In this document: positions 22,945-31,351 of the stretch, in pieces | Numbering within the stretch: position 1 is the first letter of the stretch | Layout of the letters: each line of letters begins with the position of its first letter | NCBI GenBank assembly: GCA_946482595.1 | Contig: CAMLSD010000035.1 | Span: 1-42,266, forward strand | Direction of reading: 5' to 3' | Origin: an uncultured Comamonadaceae bacterium | GTDB lineage: Bacteria; Pseudomonadota; Gammaproteobacteria; Burkholderiales; Burkholderiaceae | DNA: 42,266 nt | Notes under the pieces: generated by a model | The model's database searches: none | What the model was told of the DNA's origin: nothing | The model's input: the letters and a program-made list of their open reading frames with translations, nothing else | Translations under genes and position numbers: made by a program

Positions 22945-25900
22945 CGGCAACGGCTTCGGTCTGCGTGACCAGCAGTTTCGCCACCTGATCGGCCGGCTGC
23001 GGCCTGGCAAACAGGAAACCCTGGGCCAGGTCGCAGCCGCGTTCGCGCAGGAAGTCGAGCTGCGCGGCGGTTTCCACCCCTTCGGCCAGCACCTTGAGGT
23101 TCAGCGCGCGCGCGAGCTGGATGATGGCCGAGGCGATCTCGGCTTCGGTGCTGTCGTGTGGCAGATCCTTCACGAAACTGCGGTCGACCTTGAGCTTGTC
23201 CAGCGGGAAGCTGCTGAGATAGGCCAGCGACGAATAGCCGGTGCCGAAGTCGTCGATCGCCAGCTTCACGCCCAGCGTCTTCAGACGGTGCAGCTGTTCG
23301 CTGGCGCGCCCGGCGTCCATCAGCGCGGTTTCGGTGATTTCCAGCTCCAGCATCGCGGCGGGCAGGCCGGTGTCGCGCAGGATGGCCGCGATCTCGGCGT
23401 CCAGCCCGGCCTGAGCGAAGTGCTGCGCCGACAGGTTGACTGCCATCGTCCGAAGCGTGAACCCCTGCGCGACCCAGGCACTCATCTGGCGGCAGGCCTC
23501 GCGCAGCACCCAGTGGCCCATGGGCACGATGAGGCCGGTTTCCTCGGCCAGGGGAATGAAGTCGCCCGGCGGCACCAGGCCGCGTTGCGGATCGCGCCAG
23601 CGCACCAGGGCCTCCACCCCGTGGATGACTTCGTCATGCACCCCCACCAGCGCCTGATAGTGCAGTTCAAGCTCGTTGCGCTCGAGCGCGCGCCGCAGCC
23701 GGGATTCGGTGTCCAGCCGCTGCTGGGCCTGGCGGGTCAGGCTGTCGGTGTAGAAGTGGTAGGTGCCGCGCCCGCTGTCCTTGGCGCCGTACAGGGCCGC
23801 GTCGGCGTGCTTGAGCAGCTCATGCCCGTCGGTGCTGTCGGCGGGGAACAGGCTGATGCCGATACTCACGCCCACATAGACCTCGTGCCCGCCGTTCAGC
23901 GCCACCGGCAGGTTGCAGCCGTCGATCAGGTGGCTGGCCACGACGGCGGCGTCCTGCGGCTCGTGCATGTCTTCGATCAGCACCGCAAACTCGTCCCCGC
24001 CCAGGCGCACCAGGGTGTCGGCCTCACGCAGGCGGTGGCGCAGCCGGGTGGCCATCACCTGCAGCAGCTGGTCGCCTGCCGGGTGGCCCAGGCTGTCGTT
24101 GACCGTCTTGAAGCGGTCCAGGTCGAGGATCAGCACCGCGCCGAGGCTGCCGCTGCGGCGCGCGCGCTGGATCGCATGGTCGAGCAGCGAGGTGAACATC
24201 AGCCGGTTGGGCAGGCCGGTCAGGGCGTCGTGATGGACCAGGTGGTCAAGCGCCCGTTCCGACTCCTTCGCCTTGGTGATGTCGGTGCAGGCGCCGACGT
24301 AGTTGATCACGCGGCCCTGGGTGTCGCGCACTGCATTGATCGACAGGCGCAGTGGGTAGACCTCGCCGGTCTTGCGGCGATTCCAGACCTCGCCCTGCCA
24401 GGTGCCGGTGGTGATCAGCTTGCGCCACATCGCGGCATAGAACTCGCGGTCCTGGCGGCCGGAGCTGACGATGCGCATGTTCTGGCCGACCAGCTCCTGT
24501 TCGGAGTAACCCGTGACCTGGCTGAAGGCCGGGTTCACGGCCACCACCTGGGCCTTCGGGTCGGTGATCACCAGGCCTTCGAGGGTATTGTTGAACACGG
24601 CCTCGGCACGGCGCAGGCGCAGTTCCTCCTGCTTCATGCGGGTGATGTCGACAAAGTAGCCGAGGTAGCAGTCGGCATCGAGCCGGGTGGCGGTGAGCCA
24701 CAGCCATCGGGTGCCCAGGTCTGCGTCGTTCACCACCACTTCGGTGCGGGCATGGCCCTGCACCTTGAGCTGGGCCCAGGTGGACAGCAGGCCGGCCGGC
24801 TGCGCAAAGCTGGCCACCTTCATCAGCCGCAAGCCCACCGGTGACGCGGTGCAGCCCAGCAAACCCTGGGCACAGGCATTCATCTCGATGATGCGGCCCT
24901 GGCCGTCGAGCACCGCCACCCCCACCGGGGCATGCTCCATGTAGGACCTGAACTTGCTTTCACTGGCCGACACCGCGGCCTCGGCCTGCGCGGCCCGCTG
25001 ACGGGCGTCGTCCACCTCACGCTGGTGCTGCAGTGCGTCCAGCGCGCTGGTGAGGCGGTCTCGCTGGCGCAAGGCGTGGAAGAACACACCGGCGGCCACG
25101 AGGCAGATCAAGGCCAGCGCGGCCGCGGCAAGCCGGGCCTGCTGGATGGGCCGTTCGGCCCGCTCGCGATCGATCGCGGTGACCAGCGACCACGGCGTGC
25201 CCGCCACAGCCTGGCGGATGTAGATCAGCGTGTGGCCGGCAGGGTCCGTCCACAGCCTCAATCCCGCACGAGCCAGCACCGCGCCATCGCGCTGGCCACG
25301 CTCCGGGGCAAAGCCGGCAGCGGGCAGATGCGTGACCTGCCCCGCGGTGTCCAGTCTCACGACCTGGCCCGGCCCGTCGGGCTCGATCAGCAGGGTGCGC
25401 AGGCCCAATGCGGTACCGCTGCCCTGAGCCTGCAGTGCGGCCACCAGCGTGGCCGGCAGCGCCTGCGGGTTCAGCGCTGCGCCCGGCACCTGGCCCTGGC
25501 TGCTGGCCCAGCGGTTCAGGGCCTCGACCTGCAGGGCCGACACGGTGCGCATGTCGTGACCCAGTCGCAGCATGACCTGGTCGCCATAAGCCTGCAGGCC
25601 GCCCCAGGTGACGGTGCCGATCAGCCCCAGCGAGGCGACCAGCACGGCCCAGGGCAGGGGGTTGAGCGTTCGGGCGGGGGCATCCGGCAAGGCGTCGGGC
25701 ATCGCGGACGACACCGCCGCGGTGCGTGCCTCGGCGCGGCCCGCGCCGGGTGCCAGCAGCAGCGCGGCATACAGCAGGGCGCCGGTCAGCGCCACGAACA
25801 CCAGGCCCTTGATGGTGCCCAGCTGGGACACGGTGCCGGCGTCGGTGATCAGCCCGAGCAAGGTGTCGGACGACAGGATCCACAGCACCGCCAGGGCGAC

Positions 25901-25954
25901 ATAGGCGCTTGCCATGCGCAGGGCGTGTCGTCGGCGGGAAGGATCGGGCAGCAT
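22940..25954 (-). CDS. Membrane PAS-PAS-GGDEF-EAL c-di-GMP signalling protein
   Basis: A 1004-residue protein. It has two transmembrane helices (about residues 12-35 and 48-68), a third at about 101-120, an external ligand-type domain (about 121-270) and a fourth helix (about 273-294). A coiled segment and two PAS domains follow (about 330-440 and 450-565). The GGDEF domain is intact: LDLDRFKTVNDSLGHPAGD and RLGGDEF (GGDEF at 652-656). The EAL domain is intact too: EALVRW at 781-786, later DDFGTGYSSLAYL. Both synthesis and hydrolysis of c-di-GMP are possible; in such tandem proteins one activity often dominates. It is transcribed alone. Confidence 0.95.
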   Translation of the reverse strand: MLPDPSRRRHALRMASAYVALAVLWILSSDTLLGLITDAGTVSQLGTIKGLVFVALTGALLYAALLLAPGAGRAEARTAAVSSAMPDALPDAPARTLNPLPWAVLVASLGLIGTVTWGGLQAYGDQVMLRLGHDMRTVSALQVEALNRWASSQGQVPGAALNPQALPATLVAALQAQGSGTALGLRTLLIEPDGPGQVVRLDTAGQVTHLPAAGFAPERGQRDGAVLARAGLRLWTDPAGHTLIYIRQAVAGTPWSLVTAIDRERAERPIQQARLAAAALALICLVAAGVFFHALRQRDRLTSALDALQHQREVDDARQRAAQAEAAVSASESKFRSYMEHAPVGVAVLDGQGRIIEMNACAQGLLGCTASPVGLRLMKVASFAQPAGLLSTWAQLKVQGHARTEVVVNDADLGTRWLWLTATRLDADCYLGYFVDITRMKQEELRLRRAEAVFNNTLEGLVITDPKAQVVAVNPAFSQVTGYSEQELVGQNMRIVSSGRQDREFYAAMWRKLITTGTWQGEVWNRRKTGEVYPLRLSINAVRDTQGRVINYVGACTDITKAKESERALDHLVHHDALTGLPNRLMFTSLLDHAIQRARRSGSLGAVLILDLDRFKTVNDSLGHPAGDQLLQVMATRLRHRLREADTLVRLGGDEFAVLIEDMHEPQDAAVVASHLIDGCNLPVALNGGHEVYVGVSIGISLFPADSTDGHELLKHADAALYGAKDSGRGTYHFYTDSLTRQAQQRLDTESRLRRALERNELELHYQALVGVHDEVIHGVEALVRWRDPQRGLVPPGDFIPLAEETGLIVPMGHWVLREACRQMSAWVAQGFTLRTMAVNLSAQHFAQAGLDAEIAAILRDTGLPAAMLELEITETALMDAGRASEQLHRLKTLGVKLAIDDFGTGYSSLAYLSSFPLDKLKVDRSFVKDLPHDSTEAEIASAIIQLARALNLKVLAEGVETAAQLDFLRERGCDLAQGFLFARPQPADQVAKLLVTQTEAVAA

Positions 25955-26015
25955 GATGGCCGCGATCCTGCGGGACGGGGGGCGATACGCGCTTGACCTC
26001 GGTCAAGCGCGGAGG

Positions 26016-26402
26016 TCAGTTGTGTCGGTCGGTGTCAGAAAGCCACAATTTGCACGCATCGCCGGAGGCCTCGCGCCACACCCGCACCCAGGCCAGGCCC
26101 GGCACCTCGGGCTGCAGGCGCCGCGCAATGTAGGCGCACAGGCCTTCCAGCGTCGGGCGGCCGAGGTCGGGCACTTCGTCGAGCAGATGGTGGTCGAGCG
26201 CGTCGCGCACGGGGGCAATGGCCCGGCGCAGGTAGGCCAGATCGATCACCATGCCGCTGTCGGCTCCGGGCGTGCCCCGCACGGCCACCTCGGCATGGTA
26301 GGTGTGGCCATGGATGCGGCGGCTCGGCTCGGCGTCGATCGTGCGCGCCAGCGTGTGGGCGGCCTCGAAATAGAAGTTCTGGGTCAGTTCGTACAACAGC
26401 AT
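26016..26402 (-). CDS. queD: QueD-like 6-carboxy-tetrahydropterin synthase homologue lacking the usual cysteine
   Basis: The 128-residue protein belongs to the 6-pyruvoyl/6-carboxy-tetrahydropterin synthase family. The zinc ligands are His16 (FEAAH), His31 and His33 (IHGHTYH). Further family features are MVIDLAYLRRAI and ALDHHLLDEVPDLGRPTLE. In E. coli QueD the sequence before HGH is KCGRL and the Cys is the proton donor/acceptor; here it is PSRRI, so Ser27 occupies that place. It is the second gene of a queE-queD pair (28 nt apart), which supports a role in queuosine precursor synthesis despite the missing Cys. QueC and QueF are not in the window. Confidence 0.88.
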   Translation of the reverse strand: MLLYELTQNFYFEAAHTLARTIDAEPSRRIHGHTYHAEVAVRGTPGADSGMVIDLAYLRRAIAPVRDALDHHLLDEVPDLGRPTLEGLCAYIARRLQPEVPGLAWVRVWREASGDACKLWLSDTDRHN

Positions 26403-26430
26403 GGCAGGGCGGGGCGGGCCGGAAAAGGGC

Positions 26431-27066
26431 TCAGCGGATGTTCAGCACCTTGTGCGTCTGAACGCTCAGGCGCCAGCGCGGGTCGCGCAGGCAGTGAGCG
26501 ATCGCCCACTCGGTGTGGGCACGGACGTCGGGGCCGTCCATCGCCTGCAGGAAATGGTGCTCGAAGGGCAGTTCGGCGAGCGCGTCGAGGTCCTGTCCGG
26601 CCTGGGGCACCACCACCTTCAGCTCCTGGCCGCTGCGCTGCACGAGCGCCGCGTCGGCCTTGGGGCTCACGCACAGCCAGTCGATGCCGGCCGGCGCGGC
26701 AATCGTGCCGTTGGTCTCGACCGCGATCTCGAAGCCCTGGGCGTGCAGCGCCTCGACGAGTGCCGCATCGACCTGAAGCAAGGGCTCACCTCCGGTCAAC
26801 ACCACCAGGCGACGCCCGCGGGCGTCGGCCGGCCATTGGGCCGCGATGGTCTGCGCCAGCGCCGGGCCATCGGCAAACTTGCCGCCCAGGGTGCCGTCGG
26901 TGCCGACGAAGTCGGTGTCACAGAAACGGCACTGGGCCGTGGCACGATCGGCCTCCCGGCCGCTCCAGAGGTTGCAGCCGGCAAAACGGCAGAACACGGC
27001 CGGGCGGCCGGCATTGGCTCCCTCGCCTTGCAATGTGTAGAAGATTTCCTTGACGCTGTAGGCCAC
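26431..27066 (-). CDS. queE: QueE, 7-carboxy-7-deazaguanine synthase (radical SAM)
   Basis: A 211-residue enzyme from a GTG start at 27066 with GGAG 6 nt upstream. It begins SVKEIFYTLQGEGANAGRPAVF. The 4Fe-4S motif is CX14CX2C (C31...C46-x-x-C49, in FAGCNLW ... QCRFCDTDF) instead of the usual CX3CX2C. This variant is known from the Burkholderia multivorans enzyme. LTGGEPLLQ and VETNGT provide further SAM and substrate contacts. It converts carboxy-tetrahydropterin to 7-carboxy-7-deazaguanine for queuosine. It is followed by queD. Confidence 0.95.
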   Translation of the reverse strand: MAYSVKEIFYTLQGEGANAGRPAVFCRFAGCNLWSGREADRATAQCRFCDTDFVGTDGTLGGKFADGPALAQTIAAQWPADARGRRLVVLTGGEPLLQVDAALVEALHAQGFEIAVETNGTIAAPAGIDWLCVSPKADAALVQRSGQELKVVVPQAGQDLDALAELPFEHHFLQAMDGPDVRAHTEWAIAHCLRDPRWRLSVQTHKVLNIR

Positions 27067-27159
27067 GACCCGCTCCAGGCCACCGAAGCCGATGGCGCAA
27101 CCCTCTATTGTCGTTCAGCGGGCGCATCAGCCCGGATCGCGGGTCTTTGACGCGGCTGT

Positions 27160-27846
27160 TCAGCGCGCGGCACGCTCCAGCAGGGCGACCATCGCGGTGT
27201 AGGCGCGCTGGCGCGCGAGCTGCAGCGGGGTGCGACCGTCGCGATCGGCCAGCTGCAGGTTGGCCCCGGCATCGACCAGGGCTTGCAGGCAGGCCTGGTG
27301 GCGCGGCCCGCCATCGCCCAGCACAACCGCCTCGATCGCGGCGGTCCAGTGCAGGTTGTTGACATGGTCGAGCGGCGCGCCGGCCCGGATCAGCCGTCGC
27401 ACCACCCCGTCGTGCCCCAGGTGAGCGGCTGCGATCAGCGCGGTGCCGTCCCAGCGGCTGGTGATGTTGCCGGCCCGGGTGCCGAGCGACAGCAGCAGGT
27501 CCAGCGTGGGCTCGTCGTCGGCCACGGCGGCGATCGTGACGGTGTCGTAGCGGTCGCGGTCCAGCGCGTTCAGGTCGGCGCCGGCGCGGGCCAGCACGCG
27601 GATCACTTCGTGCTGGTGCGCATGGGTCGCCACATGCAAGGGCGTGCGCCCGTGTGAGTCGCGTGCATCGACGGCCGCGCCTGACTGGATCAGCGCCTGG
27701 GCTGCGGCTGCGTCCCCGCGGTGTGCGGCGGCATGCAGCCCGCTGTAGCGCTCAATGTCGGCGGCCGACGGCGGCACCTGGGCCTGCGCGGGCCAGGCGC
27801 CGGCCAGGGCCAGGGGAATGAACAGCAGGAAGGGGCGGCGGTGCAT
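27160..27846 (-). CDS. Exported ankyrin-repeat protein
   Basis: About 228 residues from the ATG at 27846, with AAGGAG 5 nt upstream. A signal peptide (MHRRPFLLFIPLALAG, cleavage after AQA) precedes five or six ankyrin repeats of about 33 residues. Clear ones are GLHAAAHRGDAAAAQALIQ, GRTPLHVATHAHQHEVIRVL and the last, GRTPLQLARQRAYTAMVALL. It should be periplasmic. In bacteria such proteins usually bind other proteins, and some protect catalases or act as immunity factors. No partner is evident here. It lies 93 nt upstream of queE on the same strand. Confidence 0.85.
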   Translation of the reverse strand: MHRRPFLLFIPLALAGAWPAQAQVPPSAADIERYSGLHAAAHRGDAAAAQALIQSGAAVDARDSHGRTPLHVATHAHQHEVIRVLARAGADLNALDRDRYDTVTIAAVADDEPTLDLLLSLGTRAGNITSRWDGTALIAAAHLGHDGVVRRLIRAGAPLDHVNNLHWTAAIEAVVLGDGGPRHQACLQALVDAGANLQLADRDGRTPLQLARQRAYTAMVALLERAAR

Positions 27847-27970
27847 GGAGGCTCCTTGGGGCGACATCGGCAGCCTCAAGCGTAGGTCGCGCCTGCCACG
27901 CGCACCATCCGTGCGTCGACGCACGCCACTGCGTGAAACTACGCAGCCGCCTCGGACACCTTCTCAGGCC

Positions 27971-28537
27971 TCAGGGCCGCGGCGACACCCCGAACAGCCA
28001 GGCGTGAGCCCACATCACGAACACGCCGTAGATCACCAGCCCACCGACAACCGCGAGCACGTCGTTGGTGGTCGACCCGGCCGCAGCCGGCCTGGCGGGC
28101 CGGCGCTTCACCGAGATGCGGTCAGCCACGGCCCAGGCCAGGAAGCCGCCGAACAGCAGCACGTCGGCCAGCGTGCCGTTGGCCAGCAGGTGGGCCAGCG
28201 CCCACAGCTTGGTGGCCACCAGCATCGGGTGGCGCGCCGCACGCTGCAGCCGCCCCGGCAGATAAGCCGCCAGCAGCAGCGGGAACACCGGCAGCAGCAG
28301 CACCAGCGCCAGATGGCGCAGACCGGTGGGCGGCGTGTAGAGCACCACCGGCGCCTGCCGTGCCAGGCCGTAGCCGTAGATCAGCAGCACGAAGCCCACC
28401 AGCGCGACCAGGCTGTAGAGGCCTTTCCATGCTCCTTCGCCGCGCCGGGCCACGAAGCCGTCGCGCCAGGGTTTCGCCACGATGGACACCGAATGAATGC
28501 CCAGGAAAACGATCAGGCCGATCACCAGCAAGGTCAT
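27971..28537 (-). CDS. NnrU-family membrane protein
   Basis: The 188-residue protein starts at the ATG at 28537 with GGAG nearby. It has five or six hydrophobic helices: MTLLVIGLIVFLGIHSVSIV, YSLVALVGFVLLIYGYG, LRHLALVLLLPVFPLLLAAYLPG, and near the end VLAVVGGLVIYGVFVMWAHAW. The conserved HPMLVATKLWALAHLLANG with its two His residues is the NnrU hallmark. NnrU was first linked to denitrification (nitric oxide metabolism); homologues also occur in non-denitrifiers as isoprenoid or cytochrome-related proteins. The 178 bp to egtB holds divergent promoters. Confidence 0.88.
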   Translation of the reverse strand: MTLLVIGLIVFLGIHSVSIVAKPWRDGFVARRGEGAWKGLYSLVALVGFVLLIYGYGLARQAPVVLYTPPTGLRHLALVLLLPVFPLLLAAYLPGRLQRAARHPMLVATKLWALAHLLANGTLADVLLFGGFLAWAVADRISVKRRPARPAAAGSTTNDVLAVVGGLVIYGVFVMWAHAWLFGVSPRP

Positions 28538-28745
28538 GGACAGCTCCGCAGTGAGTTTGGCGCGAGTGTAGGGGCAGCCTGCGTCGTGCGCATGGGGGCC
28601 GGGCTGCTGACAGGGCGTTGTCAGCAGCAGCAGCCACGCGGGCTGGCCGCGTAAGGAGTGCGGTGCTAACCTCGACTTCACTGCAGCAGGTCCCCGCTGG
28701 CGCTGGTCGTCCGGGGTGGGTTCACCCAACACGAAGGACGACGGA

Positions 28746-30038
28746 TTGCAGACCGCCCCCGATGACCTTTCCCGTGTCGCTGCCGGCGCCGGCCCTGTGC
28801 CTGATCGCGGCCCGTTGCGACGCCGCTTCGAGGCGGTACGCCAGGCCTCGTGCAGCATCGCCGCACCGCTGTCGGCTGAAGATCAATGCGTGCAGTCGAT
28901 GCCCGACGCCAGCCCGACCAAGTGGCACCTGGGCCACACCACCTGGTTCTTCGAGGTGGTGGTGCTGGGCAGCACCACCCCCTACGACAGCCGCTTCGCG
29001 TATCTTTTCAATTCCTACTACGAGGCCCTGGGGGCACGCCACCCGCGCCCGCACCGCGGGCTGCTGACACGCCCCTCGCTGCCCGAGGTGATGGCCTACC
29101 GCCAGCACGTGGACCTGGCGGTGGCAACCTTCATCGAATGCGCTGACGACGCGCGCCTGGCACAGGCCCTGCCGCTGCTCGAACTGGGGCTGCATCACGA
29201 GCAGCAACACCAGGAGCTGATGCTCACCGACATCAAGCACCTGCTGTCGCTGAACCCGCTGGCACCGGCCTACATGCCCGCGGCGGCTGCGCAAGCCGTG
29301 GCCCCGCCTGAGCCGGCCGCGTGGCTGGGCTTCGAGGGCGGACTGATCGAGGTCGGCCACCACGGCGCCGGCTTTGCGTTCGACAACGAAACCCCACGGC
29401 ACCAGCGCTGGCTGACACCCTTCCTGCTGGCCAGCCGCCCGGTCAGCAATGCGGAGTACCTGGAATTCATCCGCGATGGCGGCTACCGTCGCCCCGAGCT
29501 GTGGCTGAGCGACGGCTGGGCTGCGGTACAGGCCTCGGGCTGGGAGGCCCCGCTGTACTGGCTCGACGTGCAGGCCGATCACCCTCAGGCCTTCACGCTG
29601 CAGGGCCTGCAGCCGCTGGCGCTGGCCGAACCGGTGTGCCACCTGAGCCTGTACGAGGCCTGTGCCTATGCCGAATGGGCCGGCGCCCGGCTGCCCACCG
29701 AGTTCGAGTGGGAGCATGCCGCGGGCACGCTGGCGCACCATGCGGGGCCGGACCTTCGGCAGCCGCATCCGCCCGCCCTGGCCGACGGCCCTCAGTTGCA
29801 GCAGATGACCGGTGCCGTGTGGCAGTGGACGCGTTCGTCGTATGAGCCCTATCCCGGTTTTCGTCCGATGAGCGGTGCCGTGGCCGAGTACAACGGCAAG
29901 TTCATGGTGGGCCAGTCAGTGCTGCGCGGCGGCAGCTGGGCCTCGCCCGCGGGCCATCTGCGCGCGAGCTATCGCAACTTCTTTCCGGCGGCCACCCGCT
30001 GGCAATTCGCCGGCCTGCGGCTGGCACGGGAGACCTGA
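28746..30038 (+). CDS. egtB: EgtB, ergothioneine sulfoxide synthase
   Basis: About 430 residues. The start is uncertain: GTG at 28716 has no Shine-Dalgarno, while the TTG at 28746 has GAAGGA 7 nt upstream and is preferred. The DinB-like N-terminal domain carries the iron histidines, in KWHLGHTTWFFE and the HHEQQHQEL helix. The C-terminal formylglycine-generating-enzyme-like domain has RWLTPFLLASRPVSNAEYLEF, LPTEFEWEHAA and SVLRGGSWAS. EgtB joins trimethylhistidine (hercynine) to a thiol donor with O2. No egtA, egtC or egtE is nearby, so direct use of cysteine is plausible. The stop is 1 nt before the egtD ATG. Confidence 0.93.
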   Translation: MQTAPDDLSRVAAGAGPVPDRGPLRRRFEAVRQASCSIAAPLSAEDQCVQSMPDASPTKWHLGHTTWFFEVVVLGSTTPYDSRFAYLFNSYYEALGARHPRPHRGLLTRPSLPEVMAYRQHVDLAVATFIECADDARLAQALPLLELGLHHEQQHQELMLTDIKHLLSLNPLAPAYMPAAAAQAVAPPEPAAWLGFEGGLIEVGHHGAGFAFDNETPRHQRWLTPFLLASRPVSNAEYLEFIRDGGYRRPELWLSDGWAAVQASGWEAPLYWLDVQADHPQAFTLQGLQPLALAEPVCHLSLYEACAYAEWAGARLPTEFEWEHAAGTLAHHAGPDLRQPHPPALADGPQLQQMTGAVWQWTRSSYEPYPGFRPMSGAVAEYNGKFMVGQSVLRGGSWASPAGHLRASYRNFFPAATRWQFAGLRLARET

Positions 30039-30039
30039 C

Positions 30040-31059
30040 ATGAGCCTGGCCCACCGTTCCACCCTGCGCACCCCGCCCGACCTGCGCGCCCACCTGCTGT
30101 GGTCGCCGCAAGGGGCTCACACCCCGGCCGCACCCGGCGCCGCCGGCGGTTTTGCGCAGGACCTGCACCAGGCCCTGCGCGAGCGTCCGCGCAGCATCTC
30201 GCCGAAGTACTTCTACGACACCGCCGGTTCGGTGCTGTTCGATCGCATCTGCGAATTGCCCGAGTACTACCCCACCCGCACCGAACTGGCGCTGCTGAGC
30301 CGGCACGCTGCAGACATCGCTCGCTGCATCGGCCCGGGCCTGGACCTGATCGAATACGGCGCCGGCTCGACCCGCAAGGTCAGGCTGCTGCTCGATGCGC
30401 TGCCGCAGCTGCATCGTTTCGTGCCGATCGACATCTCGGGCGAGCACCTGCATGCCGCGGCCGCCCGACTGCGCCACGACTACCCGGGGCTGAACGTCGC
30501 GCCACTGGCGGCCGACTTCACCCAGCCCTTCGACCTGCCGGCCGCGCCGCGTGCCGGGCGCGCCGGCTTTTTCCCCGGCTCGTCGATCGGCAACTTCACG
30601 CCGGCGCAGGCGCTGGACTTCCTGCAGATGACGGCCTCGCAACTGCGCGGTGGCGGTCTGTTGATCGGTGTCGACCTGGTCAAGGACCCGGCCGTGCTGC
30701 ATGCGGCCTACAACGACCGCCAGGGCGTGACCGCCGCGTTCAACCGCAACCTGCTCGTGCGCGCCAATCGCGAACTGGGCACCAACTTCGAGGTCGATCG
30801 TTTCGCCCACTACGCCTTTTACGAACCCCGCCTGCAGCGCATCGAGATGCACCTGGTCAGCACCTGCCGGCAGCAGGTCGTGCTTGAAGGCCAGGTCTAC
30901 GAGTTCGACGAGGGCGACGCACTGCACACCGAAAACTCGTGCAAGTACACGGTCGCCGGTTTCCAGGCGCTGGCTGCGCGTGCGGGTTATGTGCCGGCTG
31001 GGGTATGGTGTGATCCTCAAGGCCTGTTCAGCCTGCACTGGCTGAGCCTGCCCGCCTGA
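30040..31059 (+). CDS. egtD: EgtD, histidine N-alpha-methyltransferase
   Basis: A 339-residue SAM-dependent methyltransferase that trimethylates histidine to hercynine. Hallmarks include SPKYFYDTAGSVLFDRICEL and PEYYPTRTE in the N-terminal part, the SAM motif LIEYGAGSTRKVRLLL, FFPGSSIGNF, and YEPRLQRIEMHLVS near the substrate pocket. The length fits the family. The gene starts with CTGACATGAG directly after the egtB stop, indicating tight coupling. Together with EgtB it makes the sulfur-containing antioxidant precursor. Confidence 0.95.
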   Translation: MSLAHRSTLRTPPDLRAHLLWSPQGAHTPAAPGAAGGFAQDLHQALRERPRSISPKYFYDTAGSVLFDRICELPEYYPTRTELALLSRHAADIARCIGPGLDLIEYGAGSTRKVRLLLDALPQLHRFVPIDISGEHLHAAAARLRHDYPGLNVAPLAADFTQPFDLPAAPRAGRAGFFPGSSIGNFTPAQALDFLQMTASQLRGGGLLIGVDLVKDPAVLHAAYNDRQGVTAAFNRNLLVRANRELGTNFEVDRFAHYAFYEPRLQRIEMHLVSTCRQQVVLEGQVYEFDEGDALHTENSCKYTVAGFQALAARAGYVPAGVWCDPQGLFSLHWLSLPA

Positions 31060-31069
31060 AGGAGACCCG

Positions 31070-31351
31070 ATGAAAGCCCTGTGGAAAGGCAAGCTGATTG
31101 CCGAAAGCGACGACACCGTGGTGGTCGAAGGCAACCACTACTTCCCCGAGAGTGCGCTCAAGCGCGAGTACGTGGTGCACAGCAACCACCACACCATGTG
31201 CTCCTGGAAGGGACAGGCCAGCTACTACTCGCTGCTGGTCGACGGTGACCTCAACCCCGACGCCGTCTGGTACTACCCCGACCCGAAGGAAGCTGCCGAC
31301 GAGATCCGCGGGCGGGTGGCCTTCTGGAAGGGCGTGACGATCGAGCCCTGA
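31070..31351 (+). CDS. DUF427-domain protein
   Basis: A 93-residue protein with the DUF427 pattern: KALWKGKLIAESDDTVVVEGNHYFP, YVVHSNHHTMCSWKGQASYYSL, then AVWYYPDPKEAADEIRGRVAFW. It is a small beta-barrel-like soluble fold of unknown function. GGAGACCCG lies upstream of the ATG. It sits 10 nt after egtD, and its stop directly abuts the next gene, so it is probably cotranscribed from the egt promoter. Confidence 0.92.
   Translation: MKALWKGKLIAESDDTVVVEGNHYFPESALKREYVVHSNHHTMCSWKGQASYYSLLVDGDLNPDAVWYYPDPKEAADEIRGRVAFWKGVTIEP

Noticed and set aside
23156..24844. 562-codon plus-strand frame inside the GGDEF-EAL gene
   Set aside because: Opposite strand of a clearly coding gene; low-complexity Gln/His/Val composition; no ribosome site.
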